Translations under genes and position numbers: made by a program
The notes under the pieces: generated by a model
Databases searched by the model: none
Told to the model about the DNA's origin: nothing
What the model saw: the letters and a program-made list of their open reading frames with translations, nothing else
Assembly: GCF_000373365.1 (NCBI RefSeq)
Contig: NZ_KB891203.1
Coordinates: 1-64,000, forward strand
Direction of reading: 5' to 3'
DNA from: Parafrankia discariae
Lineage (GTDB): Bacteria > Actinomycetota > Actinomycetes > Frankiales > Frankiaceae
DNA length: 64,000 nt
Part shown: positions 1 to 6,833 of the stretch, one piece after another
How positions within the stretch are numbered: the first letter of the stretch is position 1
Layout of the letters: each line of letters begins with the position of its first letter

Positions 1-237
1 ACGAACCCGATCGAGTCCACGTTCGCGACCGTGCGCCACCGCACCCGGGTCACCAAGGGCCCCGGATCCCGGGCCGCCGGGCTGGCCATGGCGTTCAAAC
101 TGATCGAGGCCGCCCAGGCCCGCTGGCGGGCGGTCAACGCACCCCACCTCGTCGCCCTCGTCCGCGCCGGCGCCGTCTTCGAAGGCGGCCAGCTCGTCGA
201 ACGCCCCACCACCACACCCATCACCCAAGCCGCCTAA
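1..237 (+). CDS. IS256-family transposase, C-terminal fragment (5' cut by window edge)
   Basis: The frame is open from base 1 and ends with TAA at 235-237, giving 78 residues of a transposase C-terminus. It starts T-N-P-I-E-S-T-F and continues through an Arg/Gly-rich segment and an A-M-A-F-K-L helix, the usual end of IS256 (Mutator-type) transposases; the Glu of N-P-I-E-S is the expected third acidic catalytic residue. The rest of the protein lies left of the window, so whether the copy is intact cannot be judged. A downstream ATG at 31 is not needed to explain the frame. The family call rests on recognition of the conserved C-terminal block. Confidence 0.8.
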   Translation, partial: TNPIESTFATVRHRTRVTKGPGSRAAGLAMAFKLIEAAQARWRAVNAPHLVALVRAGAVFEGGQLVERPTTTPITQAA

Positions 238-270
238 CGATCACCATCCACAAGTCTTGACTATTTCTCA
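1..270 (+). mobile_element. right end of an IS256-type insertion sequence
   Basis: The transposase fragment is followed within 35 bp by CAAGTCTTGACTATTTCTC (251-269), a relatively A/T-rich segment that looks like the terminal inverted repeat. The partner terminus is off the window, so the end is inferred from position and composition. The insertion lies just past the stop codon of the first element gene (307), so it may have truncated or displaced the element's original left neighbourhood. Confidence 0.6.
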
Positions 271-306
271 GGCGGGCGTGCCGATGGTCGATGCGGGTCA
301 CTGTCG

Positions 307-1305
307 CTACTCCTGTTCGGTGGTGTCCGGCACTGCCCAGCCGGGCGTGGGCACGGCGACGATGTCGAGGCCGGCCCAGGTGGCGATGCGGACCAGGTCG
401 GCGAGGTGCACGGCGTCGGCGGCGCCTTGCAGGGTGCGGCTGACGGCGGCCGGGGTGACGCCGGCGTCCTGGGCGGCCTGGCGCAGCAGGATGCCGCGGG
501 CGGCGGCGGCGTCAGCGAACGCACCTGCGACCTTCCGCAGCATGGGCGGGGGGTCGGCCAGGTCGCCGGCGAACCGATCGGCCACGGCGCGAACGACGTG
601 CCCGAGGGCTTGGCGCCCTTCTTCGGTGAGCTCTCCGGATCCGCGGACGATAACCGTGACGTCTCCTCCGGCAGCGTTCGGCACCGTGACCGGACGGCAG
701 TGGTCTCGGCCCCGCTCGGCCGCGATCAAGGGGGTCTGCCGGTCCGTGCTGGCGCGGATGATGCCGCCTACTTGCTCGCTACCTGAAGCCTGCGGGTTGC
801 GAGTAGGAGCCCGCGCCGGCCTGTCTGACACCCAGGTGGCGTACTGCTCGCGGGTCATCCCGAGGACGTCGTGTAGTGGCTCGCTGGTGCGGTGGCCATC
901 GTGCCAGGCGTCGACGAGCTCATCCTCGAGGTCGCTGATCCGGGTCTGCAGGTCCTCGACGAGCTTGCCGGTGACGGCGAGGGCTGCCGCGGTCTCGGCC
1001 TGGTTCGTCGCGATCCGGGTCTCCAGGTCGAGGACGCGTCGGGTCAGGCCGGATGCCCGGGTCTGGGCGTCAGCGAGCTCGCCGGTGCGCACATCGAGGA
1101 TCCGGAGGAGCCGTCGGGCAATCATCAGGTTCAGGCCGGCCGGGTCGAGCCCCCGGCCGGCGAGGATGTCGTCGGCGGCTGCGGAGGCCTTCTCCGCAGC
1201 CGCGAGCTGTTCGGTGAGCTCGATGACCTGCGCTTCCGCGGAGGCGAGCAGCTGGACCAGTTCGTCCATGTGGGCGCGTCGGATGGATTCGGGCTGGCTG
1301 GTCAC
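307..1305 (-). CDS. coiled-coil protein with C-terminal helix-turn-helix-like segment
   Basis: This 332-residue protein has three parts. Residues about 15-140 are rich in Leu/Glu/Ala heptads and predicted coiled coil. The middle is a polar linker. The C-terminal 90 residues contain a helix-turn-helix-like stretch (Q-D-A-G-V-T-P-A-A-V-S-R-T-L-Q-G) resembling a Cro/XRE recognition unit. The GTG start at 1305 is chosen because GGAGGTGATG lies 5 nt upstream and the GTG overlaps the stop of the preceding gene by 4 bp (GTGA). It is the last gene of the early operon before the insertion sequence. A DNA-binding or nucleoid-associated role is inferred; I do not recognise the family. Confidence 0.75.
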   Translation of the reverse strand: MTSQPESIRRAHMDELVQLLASAEAQVIELTEQLAAAEKASAAADDILAGRGLDPAGLNLMIARRLLRILDVRTGELADAQTRASGLTRRVLDLETRIATNQAETAAALAVTGKLVEDLQTRISDLEDELVDAWHDGHRTSEPLHDVLGMTREQYATWVSDRPARAPTRNPQASGSEQVGGIIRASTDRQTPLIAAERGRDHCRPVTVPNAAGGDVTVIVRGSGELTEEGRQALGHVVRAVADRFAGDLADPPPMLRKVAGAFADAAAARGILLRQAAQDAGVTPAAVSRTLQGAADAVHLADLVRIATWAGLDIVAVPTPGWAVPDTTEQE

Positions 1306-1832
1306 GGTTGCATCACCTCCGCCTGGGCGCGCCAGTCTGTGGCCCACTGGAAGGTGAACCCGGCCAGCCGCGCACACTCCTGATCCTCGATCCGGTCGCC
1401 GATGAACAGGCCCAGGTGGGGCGGGTAGTACTCGCCGTACCGGGCGGCCAGTTCGATCGCGCTCTCGATGAGCAGGCCCGGGGAGGGTTTACGGCACCAG
1501 CAGCGGGCCAGTTCCGGGTGTGTGGCTTCGGGGAAGTGCGAGCACCAGGCGATCTTGTCGAAGAGGCCGTCGCACAGCTCGTGCGTGCGCATCATGGCCT
1601 TGGCGCAGGTCTGCATGGTCATGAATCCGAGGGCGATGCCGCCCTGGTTGGACACGCCGATGATCCGGCCGCCGTGGGCTTTCCACTGACGCATCTGCTC
1701 GACGGCCTCCGGGAAGACGATCACATCGTCGGGTCCGTTGACGAACCGGCCGAGTTCGTCACGGCCGTGGCGGACGGTGCCGTCGAGGTCGAGGACGAGC
1801 AGTGGGGTCGGCTTCTCGGGCTGGTGGGTCAT
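1302..1832 (-). CDS. HAD-superfamily phosphatase, GmhB-like
   Basis: A 176-residue HAD hydrolase. Motif I is L-D-L-D-G-T near the N-terminus, motif II the Ser of V-S-N-Q-G-G, motif III the Lys of C-R-K-P, and motif IV G-D-R-I-E-D. Between II and III it carries a C-x-H ... C-x-C arrangement (C-S-H-F-P-E then A-R-C-W-C-R-K-P), the zinc loop typical of GmhB-type heptose bisphosphate phosphatases. Related HAD domains also act as DNA 3'-phosphatases, so in a phage-like operon the substrate could be nucleic acid or nucleotide rather than a sugar. The ATG at 1832 overlaps the upstream stop by 4 bp. Confidence 0.85.
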   Translation of the reverse strand: MTHQPEKPTPLLVLDLDGTVRHGRDELGRFVNGPDDVIVFPEAVEQMRQWKAHGGRIIGVSNQGGIALGFMTMQTCAKAMMRTHELCDGLFDKIAWCSHFPEATHPELARCWCRKPSPGLLIESAIELAARYGEYYPPHLGLFIGDRIEDQECARLAGFTFQWATDWRAQAEVMQP

Positions 1833-2143
1833 GGCTCCATCACCTGGGTGTCTCCGCACCGGGTGCAGGTCTGGATCTGGGTGCGGCTGAGGGCGCCGGC
1901 GGGCCGGGTCGTGAGGGCGTCAGCCAGGTGCGGCGGGCAGGTGGCCGGCCTGGCGGCCTCCGCCCGCTGGTCGTGGGCCCGGGCACACGGGGTGCACATC
2001 TGCAGGGGCAGCTCCTCGGTGAGGCCTGCCATCGGCCTGGTGGTCTCGTACTGGTCGGTACACAGGCCTGGCCGGGTCGGGTGGAGGAAGGCGCACAGGC
2101 AGTGGCACTTCATCCCGGGGACGATCGGGAGCGGGTCAGACAT
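1829..2143 (-). CDS. small Cys-rich protein, possible zinc-binding
   Basis: A 104-residue protein with about nine Cys residues arranged as C-H-C-L-C near the start, C-T-P-C in the middle and a closing C-T-R-C pair near the C-terminus, suggesting one or two zinc knuckles. The start at 2143 is preferred over the in-frame ATG at 2155 because it overlaps the previous stop codon within a coupled operon. No family is recognised. It lies between the 191-residue hypothetical protein and the GmhB-like phosphatase. Confidence 0.65.
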   Translation of the reverse strand: MSDPLPIVPGMKCHCLCAFLHPTRPGLCTDQYETTRPMAGLTEELPLQMCTPCARAHDQRAEAARPATCPPHLADALTTRPAGALSRTQIQTCTRCGDTQVMEP

Positions 2144-2711
2144 CGCCGCTCCCATCGGCGCGGGCTTGCTCCCTGGGTGGGTGGGCGGCCCGCCAGGCGT
2201 CGGCCGCGCGGCTGACCGCCTGCACGTACTGGGCGTAGCCGTCGGAGGTGCCCTCGTACGTGCCGTGCCGGCAGGTCAGTGACGCTACGACCCACTGGTC
2301 GCCGTCGAGCTGGTCGACCTGCGGGACGCAGCGGTAGCCGTAGGCGCGTGCGTACTCCCAGAGACCGGTGATGATCTTCCGGATCGGTTCGGGAGCGGTG
2401 CTGTCGAGCTCGACGACGGCCTCGACACGGGTCATCTCGGCGAGCAGCTCGCCGGCGGTCGGAGTGGGGGTGGCTGCGCGCCACCAGCGGTAGGCGTGGA
2501 CGTGCCAGGGCACGGCGAGCGCGAGTGTGGCGAGGCGCTGCGTGTCGGACTTCGCCAGGAGCTCGAGCAGGTACATGGTCCAGCTGGTGTCCGTGCCGCC
2601 GAGGGCCCGGGCGACGTCGCCGAGGCCGTCGAGCGGGTGGTCGTCGGCCACGGCGGACGGGTGTACCCAGGCGGGTCGCGCGGGCCCGCCGGTGCCGCCT
2701 TCGCCGCCCAT
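2136..2711 (-). CDS. hypothetical early-operon protein
   Basis: A 191-residue soluble protein, Trp/Tyr-rich in the middle (Y-R-W-W-R-A and Y-A-R-A-Y-G-Y-R), with no recognised domain. The start is the ATG at 2711 in a TGATG junction with the preceding gene; a GTG at 2723 is an alternative. Third-position G/C is high throughout, supporting that it is coding. Confidence 0.7.
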   Translation of the reverse strand: MGGEGGTGGPARPAWVHPSAVADDHPLDGLGDVARALGGTDTSWTMYLLELLAKSDTQRLATLALAVPWHVHAYRWWRAATPTPTAGELLAEMTRVEAVVELDSTAPEPIRKIITGLWEYARAYGYRCVPQVDQLDGDQWVVASLTCRHGTYEGTSDGYAQYVQAVSRAADAWRAAHPPREQARADGSGDV

Positions 2712-3043
2712 CAGGACGGCCACTCGCCGTCGAGGACCTCACGGGCGGTCGGCGGGGCGGCGGGCCGCGGCTGAAGTTCCCAGCGTTGGGCCGGTTCGGG
2801 CTGCTCGTGGATGGCGACGGCGCGGGCGATGGCCTCGGTGGTGGGGGTGAGGGCGTAGACGGCCTTGGGGCTCACGAACTGGGTGGCCCGGGTGCCGCCA
2901 TCGGCCGGGATGTCGAGGCGGAGGAACCCCTCGCCGGCGATTTCGACTTCGCGGACGCGGCCGGCGCGGCGGACACGCCCCATGAGTTCGACGATCATCC
3001 ACTCGTCGAGCTGGTCGCTGGTGCTGCCGTCGGAGTCAGTCAC
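2711..3043 (-). CDS. conserved phage-type small protein
   Basis: A 110-residue protein with a block of the form W-M-I-V-E-L-M-G-R-x-R-x-A-G-R-V, then a short beta-rich core and L-T-P-T-T-E-A-I-A-R-A-V-A. I recognise this pattern from many phage and prophage accessory genes of unknown function, where the final block is always present. The GTG start at 3043 has GGAAGAG 5 nt upstream and overlaps the short gene before it by 8 bp. Confidence 0.75.
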   Translation of the reverse strand: MTDSDGSTSDQLDEWMIVELMGRVRRAGRVREVEIAGEGFLRLDIPADGGTRATQFVSPKAVYALTPTTEAIARAVAIHEQPEPAQRWELQPRPAAPPTAREVLDGEWPS

Positions 3044-3155
3044 TGGTCTCTTCCCATCCGCAGTCGTCGCACGATTCCTCATTGCCGATGGTGTGGATGC
3101 CGTCGGAGGATCGCGGACAGTAGTTCTCGTCCGGTTCGGTCTCGTGGCCCTGCAT
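3036..3155 (-). CDS. 39-residue zinc-ribbon-like microprotein
   Basis: A very short gene in the gap between its two neighbours. It starts at the ATG at 3155 in a TGATG junction with the upstream stop and ends with TGA at 3036-3038, overlapping the next start by 8 bp. The product contains Y-C-P-R-S, an internal His and C-D-D-C-G-W, a spacing consistent with a single zinc-binding site. The exact fit of both junctions is the main evidence that it is real. Confidence 0.65.
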   Translation of the reverse strand: MQGHETEPDENYCPRSSDGIHTIGNEESCDDCGWEETSD

Positions 3156-3415
3156 CAGTCCTGGGTCTCCTCGGCGCCGACGGGGCCGGCGGCCAGGGCG
3201 CGGACGGCGGTGTGGAGTAGGCGCCAGGTGGTCTGGGCGATGACCTGGGTGCCGTCCTCGAGCTCGAGGACGAGGCCGACGGAGGCGCGGCCGGTGGTGG
3301 TGCTGTTGCGGAGTAGGCCGATGCGGGTCAGCTGCGCGGGCGTGGGGTTGGTGAGGTCGGTCCAGGGGGCGCGTTCGAGGTCCGGGACGATGCTCAGTCC
3401 GGTCATGCCGGTCAC
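3155..3415 (-). CDS. hypothetical early-operon protein
   Basis: An 86-residue protein with a beta-rich core ending L-E-L-E-D-G-T-Q-V-I-A-Q-T-T and a following helix. No family recognised. The GTG at 3415 overlaps the preceding stop codon as GTGA; an ATG three codons later (3406) is possible. It is translationally coupled on both sides. Confidence 0.65.
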   Translation of the reverse strand: MTGMTGLSIVPDLERAPWTDLTNPTPAQLTRIGLLRNSTTTGRASVGLVLELEDGTQVIAQTTWRLLHTAVRALAAGPVGAEETQD

Positions 3416-3687
3416 AGGGTGCCCGCCTGTCGGGTCTGCTGGTCCTGGTGGAGGGCGGCGAGCACGCGGTTGGTGATGTCGTCGACGGCGGCGGCGTGCA
3501 CGAGGGGCTGGACGTCAGTGGTCTGGTAGTCGCTGAGCGCGACTGTGTGCTCGACGTCGGGGTGGGCGGTGCTGATGTCGCGGGCGTTGGCGTAGGCGGA
3601 GTCGAGCAGGCGCAGCGCTTCGGCTCGGTCGCGGGTGCGCAGCTCGAGGGTGACCAGGTATTCGGTGCGGGGTGTCTCGTCGGTCAT
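3412..3687 (-). CDS. hypothetical early-operon protein
   Basis: A 91-residue acidic protein starting T-D-E-T-P-R-T-E-Y-L-V-T-L-E-L, where an N-terminal beta strand is followed by helices (A-E-A-L-R-L-L-D-S-A-Y). The pattern suggests a small alpha/beta fold of unknown role. The ATG at 3687 follows a short 51-bp spacer after the Cys/His microprotein gene. No clear ribosome-binding site is seen. Confidence 0.6.
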   Translation of the reverse strand: MTDETPRTEYLVTLELRTRDRAEALRLLDSAYANARDISTAHPDVEHTVALSDYQTTDVQPLVHAAAVDDITNRVLAALHQDQQTRQAGTL

Positions 3688-3738
3688 CGGTGGGTGATCC
3701 GTTCTGTCGGTGGTTCGTGGTGGGTTCGGGTGTTTCGG

Positions 3739-3891
3739 CTACCGGCGCCGTCCTCCGATGCGCCGGTGGTAGGCGGGGCAGTGGCACCAGGTGCAGTAGC
3801 TGCGGCGGTGGTCGGCGCGGGGGTGGCCGCAGGTGGCGCGGTGGCAGGGGCGGCGGCCGAGGGCACGGACGAGCGCACGGATATGGATCAT
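3739..3891 (-). CDS. 50-residue Cys/His-rich microprotein
   Basis: A short gene starting at ATG 3891 and stopping with TAG at 3739-3741. The start overlaps the preceding gene's stop as ATGA, the junction used all along this operon. The product has P-C-H-R-A-T-C-G-H, then Y-C-T-W-C-H-C-P-A-Y-H, five Cys and several His in 30 residues, plus a very basic C-terminus. This fits a small zinc finger that could bind nucleic acid. A competing Ala/Pro/Thr-rich frame across the same bases (3684-3878) looks like a shadow. Confidence 0.65.
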   Translation of the reverse strand: MIHIRALVRALGRRPCHRATCGHPRADHRRSYCTWCHCPAYHRRIGGRRR

Positions 3892-4622
3892 GGTGTGGTG
3901 CCGGTCCGAGCCGGGGGTGAGCCTGCGGCGCGGGTCGGCTCAGGCCGGCGCTGGGTGCTGGCGAGGATGCGGCGCGCGGTGGCCGCGTGCATGCCGACCT
4001 GAGCGGCCAGGTCGGCCGCGCGTTCGGTCGGGCCGCGCGGGTCGTCGTCCGGGAGCGCGGCCGCGAGAGCGAGGAGCCGGGCGGTCTTGGTGCCTGCGGT
4101 CTGCGGCTCGTCGGTGTGCGCCTGCGGCTCAGTGTTCGGCTCGGTGCGGCTCAGGGTCGGCTCGGTGGCCGTGGGCGGGGGGCTTGGGCGGGTGAGCCGG
4201 CAGGCCAGCGCGCCGGCGACGGCCAGGGCCGGCCAGAGAGCGAGGGCGGCCGCCCACCACGACGGCGGGCCGGTCGGGCTGGTGGTGGCCAGCGCGCAGG
4301 CCGCGGCGAGGGCGAGTGGAACCGCGAGCAGGACGGCGGGCAGGGTCCAGCGGGCGCCGGCGGTCCGGCGGAGGTGGAGCTCGCGGGCGGCCGCGGCGGC
4401 GAGCAGGATGCCGGCCGCGGCGGTGCCCGCGGCGTGCGGGGGTGCCTGGCCGGCGTCGAGTGCGGCCGCGCCGACCTCGACGGTCGGCAGCGCGCCACCG
4501 ACGAGGACCAGGACCACGGCGAGGAGGGCGTCCCACAGCCGCGGGGAGGTCAGATTCGTCGCCCAGTGGCGTAGGTAGTCCTCGGCCAGCCAGTCGTATC
4601 GGGTGGGGGCAGGATGGGGCAC
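3888..4622 (-). CDS. multi-pass membrane protein with C-terminal helix-turn-helix-like tail
   Basis: A 244-residue protein with hydrophobic segments near residues 32-50, 60-78, 93-112 and 122-142, then a Thr/Pro/Glu-rich linker and a C-terminal helical region (R-A-A-D-L-A-A-Q-V-G-M-H-A-A-T-A-R-R-I-L-A) like the HTH that ends SpdB/TraB-type or DUF2637 transfer proteins of actinomycete plasmids. That resemblance hints at an integrative conjugative rather than purely phage origin but is not conclusive. The GTG at 4622 has AAAGGCG about 9 nt upstream. The next gene overlaps by 4 bp. Confidence 0.75.
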   Translation of the reverse strand: MPHPAPTRYDWLAEDYLRHWATNLTSPRLWDALLAVVLVLVGGALPTVEVGAAALDAGQAPPHAAGTAAAGILLAAAAARELHLRRTAGARWTLPAVLLAVPLALAAACALATTSPTGPPSWWAAALALWPALAVAGALACRLTRPSPPPTATEPTLSRTEPNTEPQAHTDEPQTAGTKTARLLALAAALPDDDPRGPTERAADLAAQVGMHAATARRILASTQRRPEPTRAAGSPPARTGTTP

Positions 4623-4698
4623 GGGCCATCGCCTTTCGCGGGAGGGTGGCGGCTCGGCCGGCCCTGGGGTGCGCGCACACCCTGGGGTCGGTGTTGTT

Positions 4699-5217
4699 TC
4701 AGAGGATCGGGACGGCGTCGGGCAGGACCGCGCCGGCGATCTGGGCGTTCAGGAGTACGGCGTGGGTGGGCGGGTCCGACTCCGGTCCGCCGTTGTCGAG
4801 CCAGACCATGAGCGCGCCGCCGATCCCGATCAGGGCCTGCGCCGGCGTGGAGCCCTCGGCGGTGACGCCGGGCCGGGCGCCGACGATCCACGCGGACCAG
4901 ACCTGCCCGGCACGCTGGACGCAGACCGTCCACTCGTGCGGGAGCGGCCGCCCGGCGCGCACCGGGCCTTCGGCCGGCGGCGGGACGGTGGGCAGGGGTG
5001 GCATCGGGACGGGGATCGGCCCGGTGGTGGCCAGCGTCGCGGCGAGCGCGGCGGCCGCGTCGTGGTCGGCCTCGGCGGCCGTGGCCGTCGGGAAGTCCAG
5101 GCCAGCCCAGCGGCAGGTCGAGCAGGTCCAGGACCAGCGGTACCGGCCCCGGGTCAGCTGGAGCTCGTGGTCCTCACCGGGGTCCGCGCTCCCCACCGGA
5201 GCCGGCGGCGTAGCCAC
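4699..5217 (-). CDS. hypothetical protein with a CxxC pair; start uncertain
   Basis: About 172 residues with W-T-C-S-T-C-R-W near the N-terminus, Ala-rich helices, then a Trp-containing beta-rich half (W-T-V-C-V-Q-R-A-G-Q-V-W-S-A-W). Third-position G/C marks this frame as coding only up to about 5220; further upstream the other frame (gene 5154-5360) takes over. GTG at 5217 or 5196 are candidates without a good ribosome-binding site, and CTG at 5157 would give a CTGA overlap. An ATG at 5412 in the same frame has GAGAGG 8 nt upstream, so a longer product cannot be excluded. Confidence 0.5.
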   Translation of the reverse strand: MATPPAPVGSADPGEDHELQLTRGRYRWSWTCSTCRWAGLDFPTATAAEADHDAAAALAATLATTGPIPVPMPPLPTVPPPAEGPVRAGRPLPHEWTVCVQRAGQVWSAWIVGARPGVTAEGSTPAQALIGIGGALMVWLDNGGPESDPPTHAVLLNAQIAGAVLPDAVPIL

Positions 5218-5360
5218 GGGCGGCAGGTCAGGCACGGACGGGGCCGGCCCTCCTCGTCGGTCCCGGCCCATCCCTGGCAGTGCGGGGGGTGTGGCCGCTC
5301 GGGGGGTGTGGCGGGCATGTCCTCGCGGTCCTCGGACGCGACGTACGGGGCTGAGTACAC
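5154..5360 (-). CDS. 68-residue Cys-containing protein
   Basis: It starts at GTG 5360 after a strong GGGAGGTGATC ribosome-binding site. The product has an acidic N-terminus (A-S-E-D-R-E-D), H-C-Q-G-W-A-G-T-D-E-E-G and C-L-T-C-R-P-W, a plausible single zinc site, then a basic tail. Codon third positions are consistently G/C in this frame. It overlaps the following gene, whose start is unclear, and the two could also be joined by a frameshift. Confidence 0.6.
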   Translation of the reverse strand: MYSAPYVASEDREDMPATPPERPHPPHCQGWAGTDEEGRPRPCLTCRPWLRRRLRWGARTPVRTTSSS

Positions 5361-5433
5361 GGCTGATCACCTCCCACCAAGGAGTGTGATCTATCGATCC
5401 GACATGATCCATAGCTTTTGCCTCTCGTGCGGG

Positions 5434-6531
5434 TCAGGCGGTCTCGGCGGCGAGCGACGGGAGAGGTGCGGCGGGGGCGGCCATCGGTGGGCCGAGCAGG
5501 TCGGGGACCGGCTCGGCGAACAGCGGCAGCGGGTGCTGGCGGTACGCGGCGGGTTCGGGATGGTGGCGGATCGGCTTACCGCTCTTGGAGACCAGGCGGA
5601 ACCCCGCGCGCGTGGCGGCCGCGGCGAGCGACGCGCGCGCGTGATCGACGGCGGCATAGGCCGCGACGGTGAAGCCCGCCGGCGGAGCGCCGGCGGGTGC
5701 GGCCGCAGGGCGTGTGTCCTCACCGTCAGCGGAGGCCAGGGGATCGACCGGGACTACCGCGAGGTGCGGCGCCGGCTCGCTCGAGCTCACCTGCGCGGCG
5801 GTGTTCCCCTCAGTCCCATCACCACCACCCCGAAGGGGTGGTGATGGGACTGGGTATGGGGTCTGGATCGGATCTGGACACGATCCAGGTGGGATCTGGA
5901 TAGAACCTGGATCGGATCCGGATTGGTTCTGGACCGGTTCCAGATGGGATCTGGATCGGCCCGGCCGGCCGGGCCCGGGGGGCGGCGGCGCCTGGGGGAT
6001 CGGGCCGAGCGCCATCCCGGCGTGCTCGGCCGCGCGGCCGACGTGCCGTTTCTGGCAGCCGCGGCAGGCCACGACGAGGTTGTCCAGCCCCACCGGCCGG
6101 GCCGGGTCGACGAGGTCCAGGACCCCACCGCGGACCGTGCGCCGGTCCGCCCAGCTCACCAGCCGGCCGCACCCCTGGTAGCGGCACCGGTTCCCGTCGC
6201 GCGCCTTCACGATGCCGCGCAGCTCCGGGTCGACGGCGGCCGCCTTCTTCACCGCGCGGTCCGCGAGGATCTCCGCGCGGGACGGGTTGTGGCCGAGGTA
6301 GTCGTGGATCACCCACCCGTCCTCGACGACGTCGAGCATGCGCACGGCGACGAGCCGGTCGATCAGGTGCTGGTCGCCGTACCGCAGCGCGACCGGGCCG
6401 GGGATGACACCGTCGGTGAGCTGGCGGGCGGCATACGCACCGAGGCGGACCCACAGGCCCACGGCCTCGCTGCCGGCGGCCTCAACCTTGGGGTGGTCGG
6501 TGAAGTCGTCGCTGATACGGAACCAGGGCAT
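5434..6531 (-). CDS. phage-type replication protein with embedded HNH-like zinc domain and internal repeats
   Basis: A 365-residue protein. Residues 1-92 (M-P-W-F-R-I-S-D-D-F ... H-P-K-V) form the winged-helix-like N-terminal domain seen on many phage replication or helicase-loader-type proteins. Residues 110-165 hold an HNH-like zinc module with C116/C121, L-D-N-L at 149-152, C156/C159 and H163. Residues about 185-260 are a Pro/Ser/Asp-rich linker whose DNA contains nine tandem 11-bp repeats and a 15-bp-arm palindrome. The tail is Ala/Pro-rich. The ATG at 6531 shares a TGATG junction with the preceding gene. A lambda O-like initiator carrying its own origin is inferred, not shown. Confidence 0.7.
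   Translation of the reverse strand: MPWFRISDDFTDHPKVEAAGSEAVGLWVRLGAYAARQLTDGVIPGPVALRYGDQHLIDRLVAVRMLDVVEDGWVIHDYLGHNPSRAEILADRAVKKAAAVDPELRGIVKARDGNRCRYQGCGRLVSWADRRTVRGGVLDLVDPARPVGLDNLVVACRGCQKRHVGRAAEHAGMALGPIPQAPPPPGPGRPGRSRSHLEPVQNQSGSDPGSIQIPPGSCPDPIQTPYPVPSPPLRGGGDGTEGNTAAQVSSSEPAPHLAVVPVDPLASADGEDTRPAAAPAGAPPAGFTVAAYAAVDHARASLAAAATRAGFRLVSKSGKPIRHHPEPAAYRQHPLPLFAEPVPDLLGPPMAAPAAPLPSLAAETA
5812..5851. repeat. perfect inverted repeat, 15-bp arms, beside the 11-bp repeats
   Basis: AGTCCCATCACCACC is followed by a 10-nt spacer (ACCCCGAAGG) and the exact reverse complement GGTGGTGATGGGACT. It lies inside the replication-type gene, 9 bp from the tandem 11-bp repeats. As DNA it could extrude or bind a dimeric protein; as RNA it would form a strong hairpin. 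Position and perfection suggest part of an origin rather than chance. Confidence 0.7.
5861..5959. repeat. nine tandem 11-bp iteron-like repeats (putative replication origin)
   Basis: Nine back-to-back 11-bp units read GTCTGGATCGG, ATCTGGACACG, ATCCAGGTGGG, ATCTGGATAGA, ACCTGGATCGG, ATCCGGATTGG, TTCTGGACCGG, TTCCAGATGGG and ATCTGGATCGG; the consensus is ATCTGGATCGG. The period is about one helical turn and is not a multiple of three, so coding constraint alone does not explain it. Binding sites on one helix face for the N-terminal domain of the same gene's product would be the obvious interpretation. Confidence 0.75.
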
Positions 6532-6833
6532 CAGGCACGCACCAGCCGCATCGCGGCGACGGCGATGTCCCAGGAGTCCAGGTAGTAGCCCTGCCCGATC
6601 TCCTCGACGTGCGCCGGCCGCCACAGGCCAGCCCGACACAGGGTCGCCTCGGCGGCGACCTCCTGCGGCGTCGTCCCCGTGCCGGCGGGCACGAAGCCGC
6701 CCGGGCCGGGGTAGTCCCGCGTGGATCGCGCGACCGCGCCGGCGAACGCCAGGGTGTGTAGGCCGAGGACCGCGGCCGTGACCCGGTGCGCGTGGATCGC
6801 ATCCGGACGGACCGGTACCAGGAGCAGCCTCAT
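6531..6833 (-). CDS. hypothetical early-operon protein
   Basis: A 100-residue mixed alpha/beta protein with no recognised family; the middle is Gly-rich (P-G-P-G-G-F-V-P-A-G-T-G) and the end reads I-G-Q-G-Y-Y-L-D-S-W-D-I-A. It starts at ATG 6833 in an ATGA overlap with the HNH gene and ends in a TGATG junction with the replication-type gene. It could be an accessory of either partner. Confidence 0.65.
   Translation of the reverse strand: MRLLLVPVRPDAIHAHRVTAAVLGLHTLAFAGAVARSTRDYPGPGGFVPAGTGTTPQEVAAEATLCRAGLWRPAHVEEIGQGYYLDSWDIAVAAMRLVRA

Noticed and set aside
3684-3878. A 64-codon Ala/Pro/Thr-rich minus frame
   Set aside because: The Cys/His-rich frame 3739-3891 has the exact ATGA junction and a plausible protein sequence.
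5861-5959. A CRISPR array
   Set aside because: Units are 11 bp, contiguous and without spacers, so they are iteron-like repeats.
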